This document shows, one piece after another, positions 1 to 7,814 of a stretch of DNA of 45,232 nt. Each line of letters starts with the position of its first letter. Position 1 is the first letter of the stretch. Source of the DNA: Sciscionella marina DSM 45152 (GTDB lineage Bacteria; Actinomycetota; Actinomycetes; Mycobacteriales; Pseudonocardiaceae); NCBI RefSeq assembly GCF_000379465.1, contig NZ_KB905407.1, forward strand, positions 1 through 45,232, in the 5' to 3' direction. The notes beneath the pieces were generated by a model that worked only from the letters and a program-made list of their open reading frames with translations, made no database searches and was not told the DNA's origin. A program made the position numbers and the translations under genes.

Positions 1-40
1 GGGGAGGGAGTGTCCGTGCTTGTGCGGGCACTCCCTCCCC
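1..40 (-). terminator. Hairpin terminator downstream of the secreted protein gene
   Basis: Positions 1-12 (GGGGAGGGAGTG) are exactly complementary to 29-40, giving a 12-bp stem. The loop can pair further through CCG at 14-16 and CGG at 25-27. It begins 6 nt past the TAG stop of the minus-strand gene that ends at 47. There is no U-run in view, but the window edge cuts the sequence off. GC-rich stems without a U-tract are common as actinomycete terminators. Confidence 0.65.
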
Positions 41-46
41 CGTGTT

Positions 47-589
47 CTAGCGTTCCGGGGTGGGCGCGGTCCCCGCGTGCACGGCACCGACATCGATGGT
101 GTGGCTGTCCGCATTGGCATCCACCGCACCGAGATTCCAGCCCAGGCTCACGTTCGGATCGATCGGATCCCCGTGCGGATTACTCCCCGCCGCAGCGGTG
201 TAAGTGATCGCGTTCGGCGTCTGCTGCTCCTCGGCGACCGCTGTCCAGTGCAAAGGCACATAAGCAGAACTGCCATCAGCGATCCCGACAGCAGGCGCAC
301 CACCGGCCGCCTCGTTGTCCACCAACACGTTGTGCGCACCCACCAGCCCGACCTCCGGCACCCCGGCAAGCGCACAACGCTCACCCTGCTTCGCGGTGAA
401 CTGGATCGCCCCGGAACGATTCCCCATACCCGCATCACCAGGCACGAGGTTGGTCGTGAACTGATTCGCAGTACACGGCAGCAAACCCGCACCAGAAGCC
501 TCAGCAGCACTCGCGGTAGCACCGAGCACACCGACACCGATCCCGGCCACCGCGAACCCGGCCACCATCCGACGCACCACACTGTTCAT
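47..589 (-). CDS. Secreted DUF4232-like protein
   Basis: The protein has 180 residues. It starts MNSVVRRMVAGFAVAG, a basic N-terminus followed by a hydrophobic stretch and Ala-rich cleavage region (about 1-30), so it is probably exported by the Sec pathway. The mature part has two Cys (LLPC and GERC) and a GDAGMGNRSG segment followed by a Gly/Pro-rich beta-type sequence. This resembles the DUF4232 family of secreted actinobacterial proteins, whose function is unknown. The ATG at 589 was chosen over an upstream in-frame ATG because GGGGAAG lies just upstream and the signal peptide begins there. No link to the polyketide genes is visible. It has its own terminator at 1-40. Confidence 0.75.
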   Translation of the reverse strand: MNSVVRRMVAGFAVAGIGVGVLGATASAAEASGAGLLPCTANQFTTNLVPGDAGMGNRSGAIQFTAKQGERCALAGVPEVGLVGAHNVLVDNEAAGGAPAVGIADGSSAYVPLHWTAVAEEQQTPNAITYTAAAGSNPHGDPIDPNVSLGWNLGAVDANADSHTIDVGAVHAGTAPTPER

Positions 590-980
590 GACTTCCCCTT
601 CCCAGGCACCCCAAGCAGGGCACCACCATCGGTGAACCACTCACCACGATTGATCTCTCACCGGAAAAGATGCACAGACCCACGGGAAGGAGGCCAAAAC
701 ATGACACCGCTCGCCAAAAGACAACCCCGACGCCACCCACACGTCCACAGGGCAGCCTCGTCGCCGATGGTGGTGCGCTTGAGATTCCCGCGAACCGCAC
801 CCGATGACCCGAGTTCACGCATCAACCGTTCCACGGTGCGGCGCGCCCACCCGAACGCCTTGACGATTCAGCGTCGGCCGTGACTTTCTGGCCCCACGAA
901 CACCGAAATTTTCCTCCTCCAGTCGCGCGGAGCGCGGAGCCGATGCCCGCCGAACCAGCACGACAGTATCCCGTCCCGGT
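590..980. other. Gene-poor stretch between the secreted protein and the HxlR gene
   Basis: These 391 bases hold the upstream region of the secreted-protein gene (590 to about 660), a decayed IS3 transposase fragment (about 751-868, minus strand), and the 3' flank of the HxlR gene. A weak hairpin (CGCGC 924-928 with GCGCG 932-936) could end HxlR transcription. No intact gene is convincing here. A 60-codon plus-strand frame at 701 has a good ribosome-binding sequence but lies antisense to the transposase remnant. Confidence 0.6.
751..868 (-). pseudogene. Remnant of an IS3-family transposase (OrfB)
   Basis: Read leftwards from 868, one frame gives a peptide with the core WARRTVERLMRELG, then GAVRG and KRTTIGDEAA. 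IS3-family OrfB transposases carry a matching stretch ahead of the DDE catalytic domain (typically TVxRLMRxLGLxGxxRG followed by RTT). The frame opens after a stop codon and leaves recognisable homology after about 751, and no DDE domain, OrfA or terminal inverted repeats are present. It is a short fossil of an insertion sequence, not a functional element. The match is from memory of the family. Confidence 0.6.
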
Positions 981-1628
981 TCAGCTCGGCGGCTTTCCAG
1001 GAGTCGGGGCATTGAAGACGGCTCGTACGGCTGTTTCATCGCCCTCGATCTCGACGAGCCCAGGGGTGTCGTCGAGATCGAGCACGCCGGCCGCCAATCC
1101 GAGCACGATCGCGCCATCAGCGCGCAGGACGGCGTCCAGATCGCCGCCGTCATGTGCCTTCGCCTCGATGCCCGAGCGTGTCGCCCGCAGCTGGAAAAGC
1201 TGATCCTCGACCGCGATCCCCACCGTCGCGGACCGGTGCGGGGCCGCCCTGCCCTCGAACAGGGCCCGCAGGGGTACGACCAGCCATCCGGCACGGAAGT
1301 GGTCCTCGCCCGGACCACGCACCATCAGTGGTGTGGACCAGCGGATGAGACCTTCGATCGGCTCGCGCAACTCGGCGCCCCACGGAGTGAGCGCGTACCG
1401 GACGGCGTTGCCTTCTTCGGCCAGTCTCCGCTCGATCACTCCTGCGGTCTCGAGATCGCGGAGGCGGTCGGTGAGCAGGTTCGTGGCCACGCCGGGAAGG
1501 CCATCGAGCAGTTCGCGGTAGCGGGCGGGAGCGATCAGCAGTTGGCGGACGATGAGCAGATTCCACCGGTCGCCGACCACATCCAGTGCCCGGGCGAGGC
1601 CGCAGTACTGACCATAGCTTCGACTCAT
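981..1628 (-). CDS. HxlR-family transcriptional regulator
   Basis: This is a 215-residue regulator. The N-terminal 100 residues form the HxlR winged helix, with YCGLARALDVVGDRW and LLIVRQLL, then the recognition region LPGVATNLLTDRLRDLETAGVIERR and the wing ending in YALTPWG. A Cys at residue 9 is in the usual HxlR place. The C-terminal half, with LDAVLRADGAIVLGLAAG, resembles the SCP2-like extension found on many actinobacterial members, which makes it twice the length of a minimal HxlR. It is divergent from the DinB-type enzyme at 1714 and the short shared region contains an inverted repeat, so it probably controls itself and that enzyme. The ligand is unknown. Confidence 0.88.
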   Translation of the reverse strand: MSRSYGQYCGLARALDVVGDRWNLLIVRQLLIAPARYRELLDGLPGVATNLLTDRLRDLETAGVIERRLAEEGNAVRYALTPWGAELREPIEGLIRWSTPLMVRGPGEDHFRAGWLVVPLRALFEGRAAPHRSATVGIAVEDQLFQLRATRSGIEAKAHDGGDLDAVLRADGAIVLGLAAGVLDLDDTPGLVEIEGDETAVRAVFNAPTPGKPPS

Positions 1629-1646
1629 GCCGACTACTTTACAATC

Positions 1647-1660
1647 TCAAGTCGGCTTGA
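1647..1660. promoter_or_regulatory. Inverted repeat, candidate HxlR operator
   Basis: TCAAG (1647-1651), a 4-base spacer, then CTTGA (1656-1660) form a perfect inverted repeat in an AT-rich island between the divergent starts at 1628 and 1714. HxlR proteins bind short dyads in such positions. Assignment is by location only. Confidence 0.5.
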
Positions 1661-1713
1661 TAAACCTGTATCGGCGGAACCGCCGCGAGAAACACCGGCA
1701 CGGGAGCGCATCG

Positions 1714-2550
1714 ATGACCGAGACCTCAACCTCCGGGCAGGACGCGGATTCCCTGCTTCGGGCTCGTGCGGCACTGCGCGAGCTCGTCCCCGACCTCCTC
1801 ACGCTCGTACGCGGTATCCCGGACGCCAGCTCGGCCTCGGTCGGCACCTGGACGGTAAGCGATGTCGCGGCTCACCTGTCCCACTCCTTTCGCGCCGACA
1901 CCGACGCCATCGCCGGAAGGACTGTCCCGCAAGCGATCGTGACGAAGAAGGGAATAGCCGAGGCCACTGCTAAGCTGCTCGCCGAGGACGGTGAACGGGA
2001 CCCGGCGGCACTCGCGGATCGCATCGACACCCTTTCCGGCGAGTTCGACCGGATCGCGTTGCATTCTCAAGCAGCCACCGTGAATTGGCTGCAGGGTACC
2101 CCTCTGCCACCTTCGGCGGTGGCCGGTCATCTGCTCACCGAATGCCTCATCCACGGCCACGACATCGCCACAGCCACCGGGCACCCGTGGCCGATACGGC
2201 GGCACCAGGCCCTGCTCGCGATCGAGGTCTTCCTGCTGCCGCTGATCGCGGTGCTGCCGCCGACCGCTTTCGTGAATCAGGAAAAGGCCGGATCCTTCCG
2301 AGCACGCGTCGAACTGCGCCTGCGCGGCGGAGGACGCACGACAATGGTTCTCGACCACGGTTCGCTCACACTCGAACCCGGGTGCACGCGTGACGTCGAC
2401 GCCCATATCTCCGCCGACCCACCGGCTCTGATGCTGACGCTCATCGGCCGGCAAGGAATCGGGAAACCGCTCCTCGAAGGCAAACTCGCCGCCTGGGGAA
2501 TCCGGCCGTGGAAGCTCACCCGCATGCTCAGCGTCATGAGCTTCCCGTAG
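1714..2550 (+). CDS. Maleylpyruvate isomerase-family (DinB-like, mycothiol-dependent) protein
   Basis: The protein has 278 residues. The N-terminal helical bundle shows the metal-binding pattern of the DinB/mycothiol-dependent maleylpyruvate isomerase superfamily: TWTVSDVAAHLSHS early, then HLLTECLIHGHDIATATG, which supplies the E and HxxxD-type ligands. The C-terminal part (DVDAHISADPPALMLTLIG) looks SCP2-like, the same type of tail seen on the divergent HxlR protein. Members transfer or isomerise thiol-activated small molecules, and the substrate here is not known. The ATG at 1714 was chosen because GGGAG lies 7 nt upstream. A start at 1627 would overlap the HxlR start codon and add a non-conserved basic leader. 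The 3' end overlaps the convergent methyltransferase by 17 bp. Confidence 0.82.
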   Translation: MTETSTSGQDADSLLRARAALRELVPDLLTLVRGIPDASSASVGTWTVSDVAAHLSHSFRADTDAIAGRTVPQAIVTKKGIAEATAKLLAEDGERDPAALADRIDTLSGEFDRIALHSQAATVNWLQGTPLPPSAVAGHLLTECLIHGHDIATATGHPWPIRRHQALLAIEVFLLPLIAVLPPTAFVNQEKAGSFRARVELRLRGGGRTTMVLDHGSLTLEPGCTRDVDAHISADPPALMLTLIGRQGIGKPLLEGKLAAWGIRPWKLTRMLSVMSFP

Positions 2551-3694
2551 CCACTCGCTCGTCGCGACCCGGATGCGGTGTTCCGTACGACACCGGGAAC
2601 AGTTCCCGGTAGAAGTCGTCGCCGCGGAATCCGGCGGTGTGGTGCGGGGAATCCCACTCCAGCGCCATGACCTCGCTTCCGTCGGCGGGCCGGAGTTCCC
2701 CGGACAGGCGGTAATCGGGGTGCACGCCGTCGTCGCTGGGGGCCCAGTCGAAGGTGAGCGGGATACGGTCCCCGGGGGATACCGCGATCCCGTCCTGGGC
2801 GATCGGAGCATAGAGCGGTGGCCAGTTGGTGAGCTGCTGGACGGAGTCGATGGGCTCGCCGGTTTCGTCCACCCAGAGCCGTACCCCGAGCGCGAAACCG
2901 TGCAGCATGCCCTCCGTGGTCACCTCCAGTTCGAAGTGATCGGTGCCGGACCGGGCCAGCTCGCCGTTGAACTCGAGGGGTTCCACCTCCGCTTGGCCGG
3001 ACAACAGCGTCTCCCCGGTGATGCCGAAAATGCACATGCGTACATCGAACGGCCGCCCGACATCGGTGAAGATGTTCTGCAGCCATCCTTCGCTGCCCTC
3101 GACGAGCGCGGGCAGGCACGGACTGGGCAGCCGGTTCAGGTCCACCGCGGCGACCGTGCTCGTGCTGCGGTGCGGGATGAACCGGCCGCCGGGTTTGAGA
3201 AACCGCTTCCGGGCGTCGTGCAGCACCTCTGCGACACCTTCGGAACTGCTGATCGTGCCGATGATCTCGGAGACGCACAGGTCCACCGGTTCGGGCAGGG
3301 ACAGCTGGGTGGACAGTCCCTCCAGGATCGTCACGCGGTCGGTGAATCCGGCCCGCGCCACGGCGGCCCGCGCCAGTTCCGCGGACTCCGGCATCACCTC
3401 CATCGCATAGACGTGGCGCGCGCCGGACCGGACGCCCTCGATCGCCCAGATGGCGTCCGCGCCGGTGCCGATGTCCAGCACGGTCCGTCCGGGAGCGAGC
3501 CGCTGGACGGCGGTCCGGTACCACTCGGTCCGGAGCTCGTCCTCGATCATGTACTCGTAGAGCGTGCTGTCGAAGACGGGGTATTCGCCGACCGAGGGGA
3601 ACATGAAAAACCCTGCCTGCTCCCAATCCCGGTAGACGGAGACACCGATCTCCTCGGCACCGGCCTTGAGATTCCTGACCGTCCTGTCCTGCAT
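2534..3694 (-). CDS. PRMT-like SAM-dependent methyltransferase
   Basis: The enzyme has 386 residues. From the ATG at 3694 the SAM-binding motif I is TVLDIGTGAD (about 71-80), the acidic ribose contact is AMEVMPES (about 98-105), and the post-II loop is SEIIGTISSSEG (about 142-153). That loop has the two Glu of the protein arginine methyltransferase double-E loop. A beta-barrel-type C-terminal half follows, as in PRMTs. Bacterial relatives include enzymes that methylate the guanidine of free arginine in natural-product pathways, and others of unknown substrate. The ATG at 3694 has GAGGAA just upstream and is preferred over 3748. Membership of the PKS cluster is possible but not shown, because a TetR/membrane pair and the SARP gene lie in between. 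Confidence 0.78.
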   Translation of the reverse strand: MQDRTVRNLKAGAEEIGVSVYRDWEQAGFFMFPSVGEYPVFDSTLYEYMIEDELRTEWYRTAVQRLAPGRTVLDIGTGADAIWAIEGVRSGARHVYAMEVMPESAELARAAVARAGFTDRVTILEGLSTQLSLPEPVDLCVSEIIGTISSSEGVAEVLHDARKRFLKPGGRFIPHRSTSTVAAVDLNRLPSPCLPALVEGSEGWLQNIFTDVGRPFDVRMCIFGITGETLLSGQAEVEPLEFNGELARSGTDHFELEVTTEGMLHGFALGVRLWVDETGEPIDSVQQLTNWPPLYAPIAQDGIAVSPGDRIPLTFDWAPSDDGVHPDYRLSGELRPADGSEVMALEWDSPHHTAGFRGDDFYRELFPVSYGTPHPGRDERVATGSS

Positions 3695-3810
3695 CGATTC
3701 CTCATTCCTCAGCCCGGATCCCGATGGCGCTCCGGCGATGCACTCCATCGTGCCCCGCGCGGCCCTCCCCCGGTCCCCGGTCGGGCGGATTTCGGCAGGA
3801 TGCTCGTTTT

Positions 3811-3837
3811 CCCGCCGCGACCGGCGGTCGCGGCGGG
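3811..3837 (-). terminator. Hairpin terminator after the membrane protein gene
   Basis: CCCGCCGCGACC (3811-3822) and its exact complement (3826-3837) form a 12-bp stem with a 3-nt loop, 4 nt past the stop of the minus-strand gene ending at 3842. There is no U-tract on the minus strand. It separates the TetR/membrane operon from the methyltransferase promoter region. Confidence 0.7.
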
Positions 3838-3841
3838 ATCG

Positions 3842-4432
3842 TCAACGCGTGGAGGAGTCGTAGCCACTCCGGTCTTCGCGGTCCCTGTTCGAGTCCCCGC
3901 TCTTGGTCGAGCCGGGCCCGAAAAAGAACCACGCCACCACGACGATGGCCAGGATCACCAGTGCCGCCCAGTACGGATGCCCGAACGCCTGACCGACGCT
4001 TGACGGCACGAACCAGCCCTGGAGCGCGATCATGACCAGCAAGCAGGCCGCGGCGATGATCGCGGCGAACAGGAGCCGGAACCATTCGGCCCACAGCGAC
4101 TGGTTGTATTCCTTGGAACCCTTGACCGGCTTGCTCGGCCTCGGGCCGTCCGCGAATCGGTACCGGAACCAGGCATCGGCGCGCCGGATGATCGAATGCC
4201 CGAACGCCACGGTGAAACCGAGATACATCGACGCCAGCGCATGCGCCGCGGTCGGTGGGGCCCCGCGCACGACATCGACCGCGACCAGGATGACCAGGCC
4301 GAGATCGACGAGCGGGACACCGGCGAGTATGACGGAGCTCAGACGCTGGGCCTTGACCAGATAGCGCACCGCGAGACCGCCGACCAGAAGCACCCAGAAG
4401 GCGACCTCGGCCACCACGATCGCCGCGATCAC
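3842..4432 (-). CDS. Small integral membrane protein, unrecognised family
   Basis: The protein has 196 residues and I do not recognise a specific family. Hydrophobic segments at about 2-25, 32-55, 63-82, 119-141 and 152-173 suggest four or five membrane spans. The two blocks are separated by a charged cytoplasmic-type loop (RRADAWFRYRF, then KPVKGSKEY). The tail is hydrophilic and Asp/Arg-rich. The GTG start at 4432 overlaps the TGA of the upstream TetR gene (GTGA), so translation is probably coupled and the protein is likely a partner or target of that regulator. Export or stress sensing would be possible roles, but nothing in the sequence decides this. Confidence 0.75.
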   Translation of the reverse strand: MIAAIVVAEVAFWVLLVGGLAVRYLVKAQRLSSVILAGVPLVDLGLVILVAVDVVRGAPPTAAHALASMYLGFTVAFGHSIIRRADAWFRYRFADGPRPSKPVKGSKEYNQSLWAEWFRLLFAAIIAAACLLVMIALQGWFVPSSVGQAFGHPYWAALVILAIVVVAWFFFGPGSTKSGDSNRDREDRSGYDSSTR

Positions 4433-5064
4433 GAGGTCACCTCCGGCGCCAGCAGCTCCAGCTGCGTATCGAGGATCTGCCGCATCTGCTCATCACTCAA
4501 CAGTTCCGGGGCGGTCAGCCGCCGCAGTACGAGGCCGTCCATCACGACCGCCAGTTCGCGGGCGGCCGCACGGCGGTCGAAGTCCGCGCCGACCGCGCCC
4601 GCCTCCAGCAGATAGTCGAAACAGTACACATAGAAGTCCTCCAGTTCCCGATGACCGCACCGTGCCGCCTCGCCGAGCGGCTGATGCACGACCGCCTTGA
4701 CGATGAACTGCAGGTGCGCGTGGAAATCCGCGGTGCTCTCCTCCGTCGTCGGCAGCACCTGCAGCAGCGCCGACCGGACCCGTTCACGGGCCACCGCCGG
4801 AGACAGGCCCGCGCCGGAACCGGATTCCCCGGCGACGAGCACATCCCCGACCCGCGCGGTGATCCGGCGGCCCAGCTCCTCCATTGCGAACACGTGCAGT
4901 TCGTCCTGCGTGGTGAAGAAGTGCCGCACGGAACCGGTGGACAGCCCCGCCTCGGCCGCCACCGCACGCACCGACGCCGCCTCGAGCCCGTCCTTGCGCA
5001 GCAGCCGCCACACCGCGTCGGCAAGCAGTTGCCGACGCGCTTCACCATCGATCGTCCGAACCAC
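4429..5064 (-). CDS. TetR-family transcriptional repressor
   Basis: The protein has 211 residues from the GTG at 5064. The N-terminal DNA-binding domain is clear: RRQLLADAVWRLLRKDGLEAASVR, then helix-turn-helix VAAEAGLSTGSVRHFFTTQDEL (about 35-55). The helical C-terminal ligand domain has the usual TetR length. A longer in-frame reading starting at 5301 was rejected because it would translate through a perfect palindrome at 5070-5097 and add about 79 non-TetR residues. The GTG lies 6 nt downstream of that palindrome with no clear ribosome-binding site, so the mRNA may be nearly leaderless. The gene overlaps the membrane protein by 4 bp. Autoregulation through the palindrome is very likely. 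Confidence 0.88.
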   Translation of the reverse strand: MVRTIDGEARRQLLADAVWRLLRKDGLEAASVRAVAAEAGLSTGSVRHFFTTQDELHVFAMEELGRRITARVGDVLVAGESGSGAGLSPAVARERVRSALLQVLPTTEESTADFHAHLQFIVKAVVHQPLGEAARCGHRELEDFYVYCFDYLLEAGAVGADFDRRAAARELAVVMDGLVLRRLTAPELLSDEQMRQILDTQLELLAPEVTS

Positions 5065-5069
5065 GCTGT

Positions 5070-5097
5070 TCAAACTATCACACGTGTGATAGTTTGA
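5070..5097. promoter_or_regulatory. 28-bp perfect palindrome, TetR operator
   Basis: The half-site TCAAACTATCACAC (5070-5083) is followed without spacer by its exact complement (5084-5097), centred on ACACGTGT. It sits directly upstream of the TetR start in locally AT-rich sequence. Size and position are typical of a TetR-family operator, and binding would occlude the regulator's own transcription start. Confidence 0.85.
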
Positions 5098-5242
5098 CTC
5101 GGTGACGCGCCCCACCTGCACGACGCGCTGACGGACCCGCCCAAGAACCAACCGTCCACAACGGACACTCGAGCGGTCCCGGTACCAGCGGCACCGACCA
5201 TCGTCAAGCCATCCGGCGGTTTCTGGCACCGTCCTGGTTCGT

Positions 5243-5259
5243 AGTGGCAAGCTGCCACT
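5243..5259. promoter_or_regulatory. Inverted repeat upstream of the SARP gene
   Basis: AGTGGCA, a 3-nt spacer and TGCCACT form a 7-bp perfect dyad about 84 nt before the SARP start, in the 278-base region between the TetR start and the SARP gene. It could be an operator or part of the SARP promoter. The binding protein is unknown. Apart from this dyad and the TetR palindrome, nothing else stands out in that region. Confidence 0.4.
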
Positions 5260-5342
5260 CTCGGCCCGCAGACGTTGTCCCGGCGCCGCGGGACCCGGCA
5301 TCGTGGAATCGTCTTCGCAGGCTGCAGGCAGGGCGGTATTCC

Positions 5343-7763
5343 ATGCGCTTCCATCTTCTCGGTCCCTTCGACATCGTCCACAACGGGCGCCCGGTGGTGC
5401 TCAGAGGATCGACGCAGCGAGCCGTACTCGCCTACCTGCTGCTGCACCACAACGAAGTTGTCGCGACGAGCTCCCTGCTTTCCGCGCTCTGGCCGGAGCA
5501 GATCCCGGCCACGGCGCGCAAGATGGTGCAGAACGCGGTCTCCGGGCTGCGCTCGACGCTCGCGGCGGGCACCAATCCCGGTGAACAGGAACCGATGCTG
5601 CTCACCCACGCGCCCGGGTACCTGCTGCGGATCGATGATGAGCAGCTCGACCTCGCCCGGTTCCGCCGGCTCGCGGCCGCGGGCCGTGCCGCGCGGGACA
5701 GCGGGGACACCGATGGCGCCGTCTCGGCCATGGGCGAGGCACTCGCGCTGTGGCGTGGCCGCATGCTGGCCGATCTCGCCGAGACCGGAGTGAACTGGCC
5801 CGAGCTGAGCACGCTCGAGGATGAGCGGCTGGCGGTGCACGAAGACCTGTTCGCCCTGGAACTCGACCGCGGCAGGCACCGCGAGGTGCTCAGCGCGCTG
5901 CAGGAGCAGGCAACGGCGAACCCCAACCGCGAGCGGCTCAACGCCCAGCTGATGACCGCGCTCTACCGGTGCGGGCGGGCGGTCGACGCGCTCGAGGTCT
6001 TCCGCGCCACCCGGGCGAGCCTCACCGATGAGCTCGGCCTCGAGCCCGGACGCGAACTGCGCGAACTCGAACGCGCGATCCTGCAGCACGACGAGGCGGT
6101 GCTCGATCGCACTCACCCGGCGGAAGCCGGTCCCCAGCCGATGGCCGCGGTCGTCTCGGCTTCCCCCGTGGTCCCGATGCCCGCTCCCGAGCCCGCGGAC
6201 GAACCGGCCGAAGCCGGGGACGAGCGCCCCGAATCCTGGCGGCCACGGGAAACCGAGGCCGAACGCAAACCCGTCGTGGCGGTCGGGATCGCCGCCGCCA
6301 CCTCCGACGACCCCGAGGAGGCCGGCGAGGTGCTGGCCCGGCTCTTGGCCGTGGTGGAGGAAGAGGCCGCCACCGAGGACGCCCATCTGCCCGGCATGCA
6401 CGGCCCGGTCCTGCTCGCCGTGTACGGGCTTCCGCGCACCCGCGAGGACGACGCGGTCCGGGCGGTGCGCACCGCGCTGCGGATCCGGAACCGGCTCGCC
6501 GAATCGGGAATCGCCGTGCAGGTGAGCGTGGAAACCGGGGATGTGCTCACCACGCCTTCGGTGATCGGCGAGGAATCGGTCACCGGGCCGGTCCTCGATC
6601 GGTGTGTCCGGTCCACGCTCAGCGCACCGGAAGGCCGCGTCCGCGTCGTGGAGGCAGTCCGTGAGGCGAGCGAACCCGAGGTCGGCTACACCGCCACCGA
6701 GGAGGACGGCCGGTGGGAGGCTTGTCTGCTGCGGCCCCGTCCGGTGCCCGAACCGCCGGACACCCTCACCTTCGCCGGTCGCGACCACGAGCTCGAGCTG
6801 CTGCACCAGTTCCTGGGTTTCGTCGAACGCGGCCGTCATCCGCATCGGGTGACCGTGCGCGGCGAGCCCGGTATCGGCAAGACGCGCCTGCTCATCGAGT
6901 TCCGCCAGCTTCTCGAGGAACACCCGCGGATCCGGGTGCTCGACGTGGCCGGTGACCTGCTCACCGCGTTCGCCTCGGCCCCGGGATTGCTGCCCGGTAC
7001 GGTGACCGGCCTGCGCGGTGGGGAGAGCGGACCCGCCCTCCGTGCCGCCGCGACCGAGCTGACCGCCAATGGTCCGCTGGTCGTGCTCGCCGACGATGTC
7101 CAGGACGCGGAGCTGCGCACGAGGCTGTCCTGGCTGGGCGAAGCCAGCGCGGGACTGCCGGTCCTGAGCGTCACCGCCGAACGCCCCGACCCGCACGACG
7201 TGCAGCCGCAACCGGTCACCGGGCAGACGACCATCGTGCTGGCGCCCCTGGCCGACGAGGCGGTGTCCAAGCTGCTCGACGTGCTGCTGCCGAACACGAA
7301 CCGGCTGGCCCGGACCCGGCACGAGCTGATCACCCGGATCGGCGGCAATCCGCGGTTCGCGCAGGCGTACGCGCGAGCGGTGCACGACGACCGCACGACC
7401 CTGTCTCCTGCCCTCGGGCACACGGCACCTCCGACCCCGGCGAGCATCCGTCGCACGCTCGCCGCGGTGCTGGACAGCCTGGCTCCCGTGGAGAAGAGCG
7501 TGCTCAAGGCGGCCACCCTGACCGGCGAGGTCTTCGAGGCGGACGAGGTGACCGAGGTCTGCGACCGCGACCGGTCCGAGGTGGCCATGGCACTGGGCTC
7601 GCTTGCCGCGCAAGGCCTTCTCGAACACGCCGGGCACGGATTCGCCTTCCGCTGGGCGCCGCTGCGCGAACTGGCCTACCAGCGAATCCCGCGTTCGGCG
7701 AGCACCGAGCTGGTGCGGCGCTTCTCCGGCGGCCGCGTCGCGCGCACCGGGATTCCCGCCTGA
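5343..7763 (+). CDS. Large SARP-family transcriptional activator with AAA ATPase domain
   Basis: The protein has 806 residues. It begins MRFHLLGPFDIVHNGRPV, the classic start of the SARP winged-helix domain (about 1-95). A bacterial transcriptional activation (BTAD, TPR-like) domain runs to about 250 and ends in TDELGLEPGRELRELE. A Pro/Ala/Glu-rich linker leads to a degenerate class III nucleotide-cyclase-like region (VVAVGIAAATSD to LLRPRP). Next is a STAND/AAA ATPase with the P-loop GEPGIGKT near residue 507 and the Walker B-like PLVVLADDVQD. The C-terminal TPR region of full-length AfsR/LAL-type regulators is absent. The start at 5343 fits the domain, and the extension to 5244 is not conserved in type. 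Such regulators commonly activate adjacent PKS operons, so this is the best candidate for the cluster activator. Confidence 0.88.
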   Translation: MRFHLLGPFDIVHNGRPVVLRGSTQRAVLAYLLLHHNEVVATSSLLSALWPEQIPATARKMVQNAVSGLRSTLAAGTNPGEQEPMLLTHAPGYLLRIDDEQLDLARFRRLAAAGRAARDSGDTDGAVSAMGEALALWRGRMLADLAETGVNWPELSTLEDERLAVHEDLFALELDRGRHREVLSALQEQATANPNRERLNAQLMTALYRCGRAVDALEVFRATRASLTDELGLEPGRELRELERAILQHDEAVLDRTHPAEAGPQPMAAVVSASPVVPMPAPEPADEPAEAGDERPESWRPRETEAERKPVVAVGIAAATSDDPEEAGEVLARLLAVVEEEAATEDAHLPGMHGPVLLAVYGLPRTREDDAVRAVRTALRIRNRLAESGIAVQVSVETGDVLTTPSVIGEESVTGPVLDRCVRSTLSAPEGRVRVVEAVREASEPEVGYTATEEDGRWEACLLRPRPVPEPPDTLTFAGRDHELELLHQFLGFVERGRHPHRVTVRGEPGIGKTRLLIEFRQLLEEHPRIRVLDVAGDLLTAFASAPGLLPGTVTGLRGGESGPALRAAATELTANGPLVVLADDVQDAELRTRLSWLGEASAGLPVLSVTAERPDPHDVQPQPVTGQTTIVLAPLADEAVSKLLDVLLPNTNRLARTRHELITRIGGNPRFAQAYARAVHDDRTTLSPALGHTAPPTPASIRRTLAAVLDSLAPVEKSVLKAATLTGEVFEADEVTEVCDRDRSEVAMALGSLAAQGLLEHAGHGFAFRWAPLRELAYQRIPRSASTELVRRFSGGRVARTGIPA

Positions 7764-7772
7764 ACGTCCGAA

Positions 7773-7803
7773 GCCGCCGGGGCGCTCGGTCCACCCCGGC
7801 GGC
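7773..7803. terminator. Bidirectional terminator between convergent genes
   Basis: GCCGCCGGGG (7773-7782) and CCCCGGCGGC (7794-7803) form a perfect 10-bp stem with an 11-nt loop, midway between the SARP stop (7763) and the stop of the leftward gene at 7815. It probably ends both the SARP transcript and the long PKS operon. Confidence 0.75.
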
Positions 7804-7814
7804 GGTCCACCCGC

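Noticed and set aside
701-883. 60-codon plus-strand frame with a strong GGGAAGGAGG ribosome-binding sequence at 684-693
   Set aside because: The peptide is Arg/Pro-rich without recognisable features and is antisense to the IS3 transposase remnant. The ribosome-binding match may be chance.
1627-1713. Start of the DinB-like enzyme at 1627
   Set aside because: It would overlap the divergent HxlR start and translate through the candidate operator; the ATG at 1714 has a good ribosome-binding sequence.
5064-5301. TetR gene start at 5301
   Set aside because: It would place the perfect operator palindrome inside the coding sequence and add a long tail that no TetR protein has; the GTG at 5064 fits the domain.
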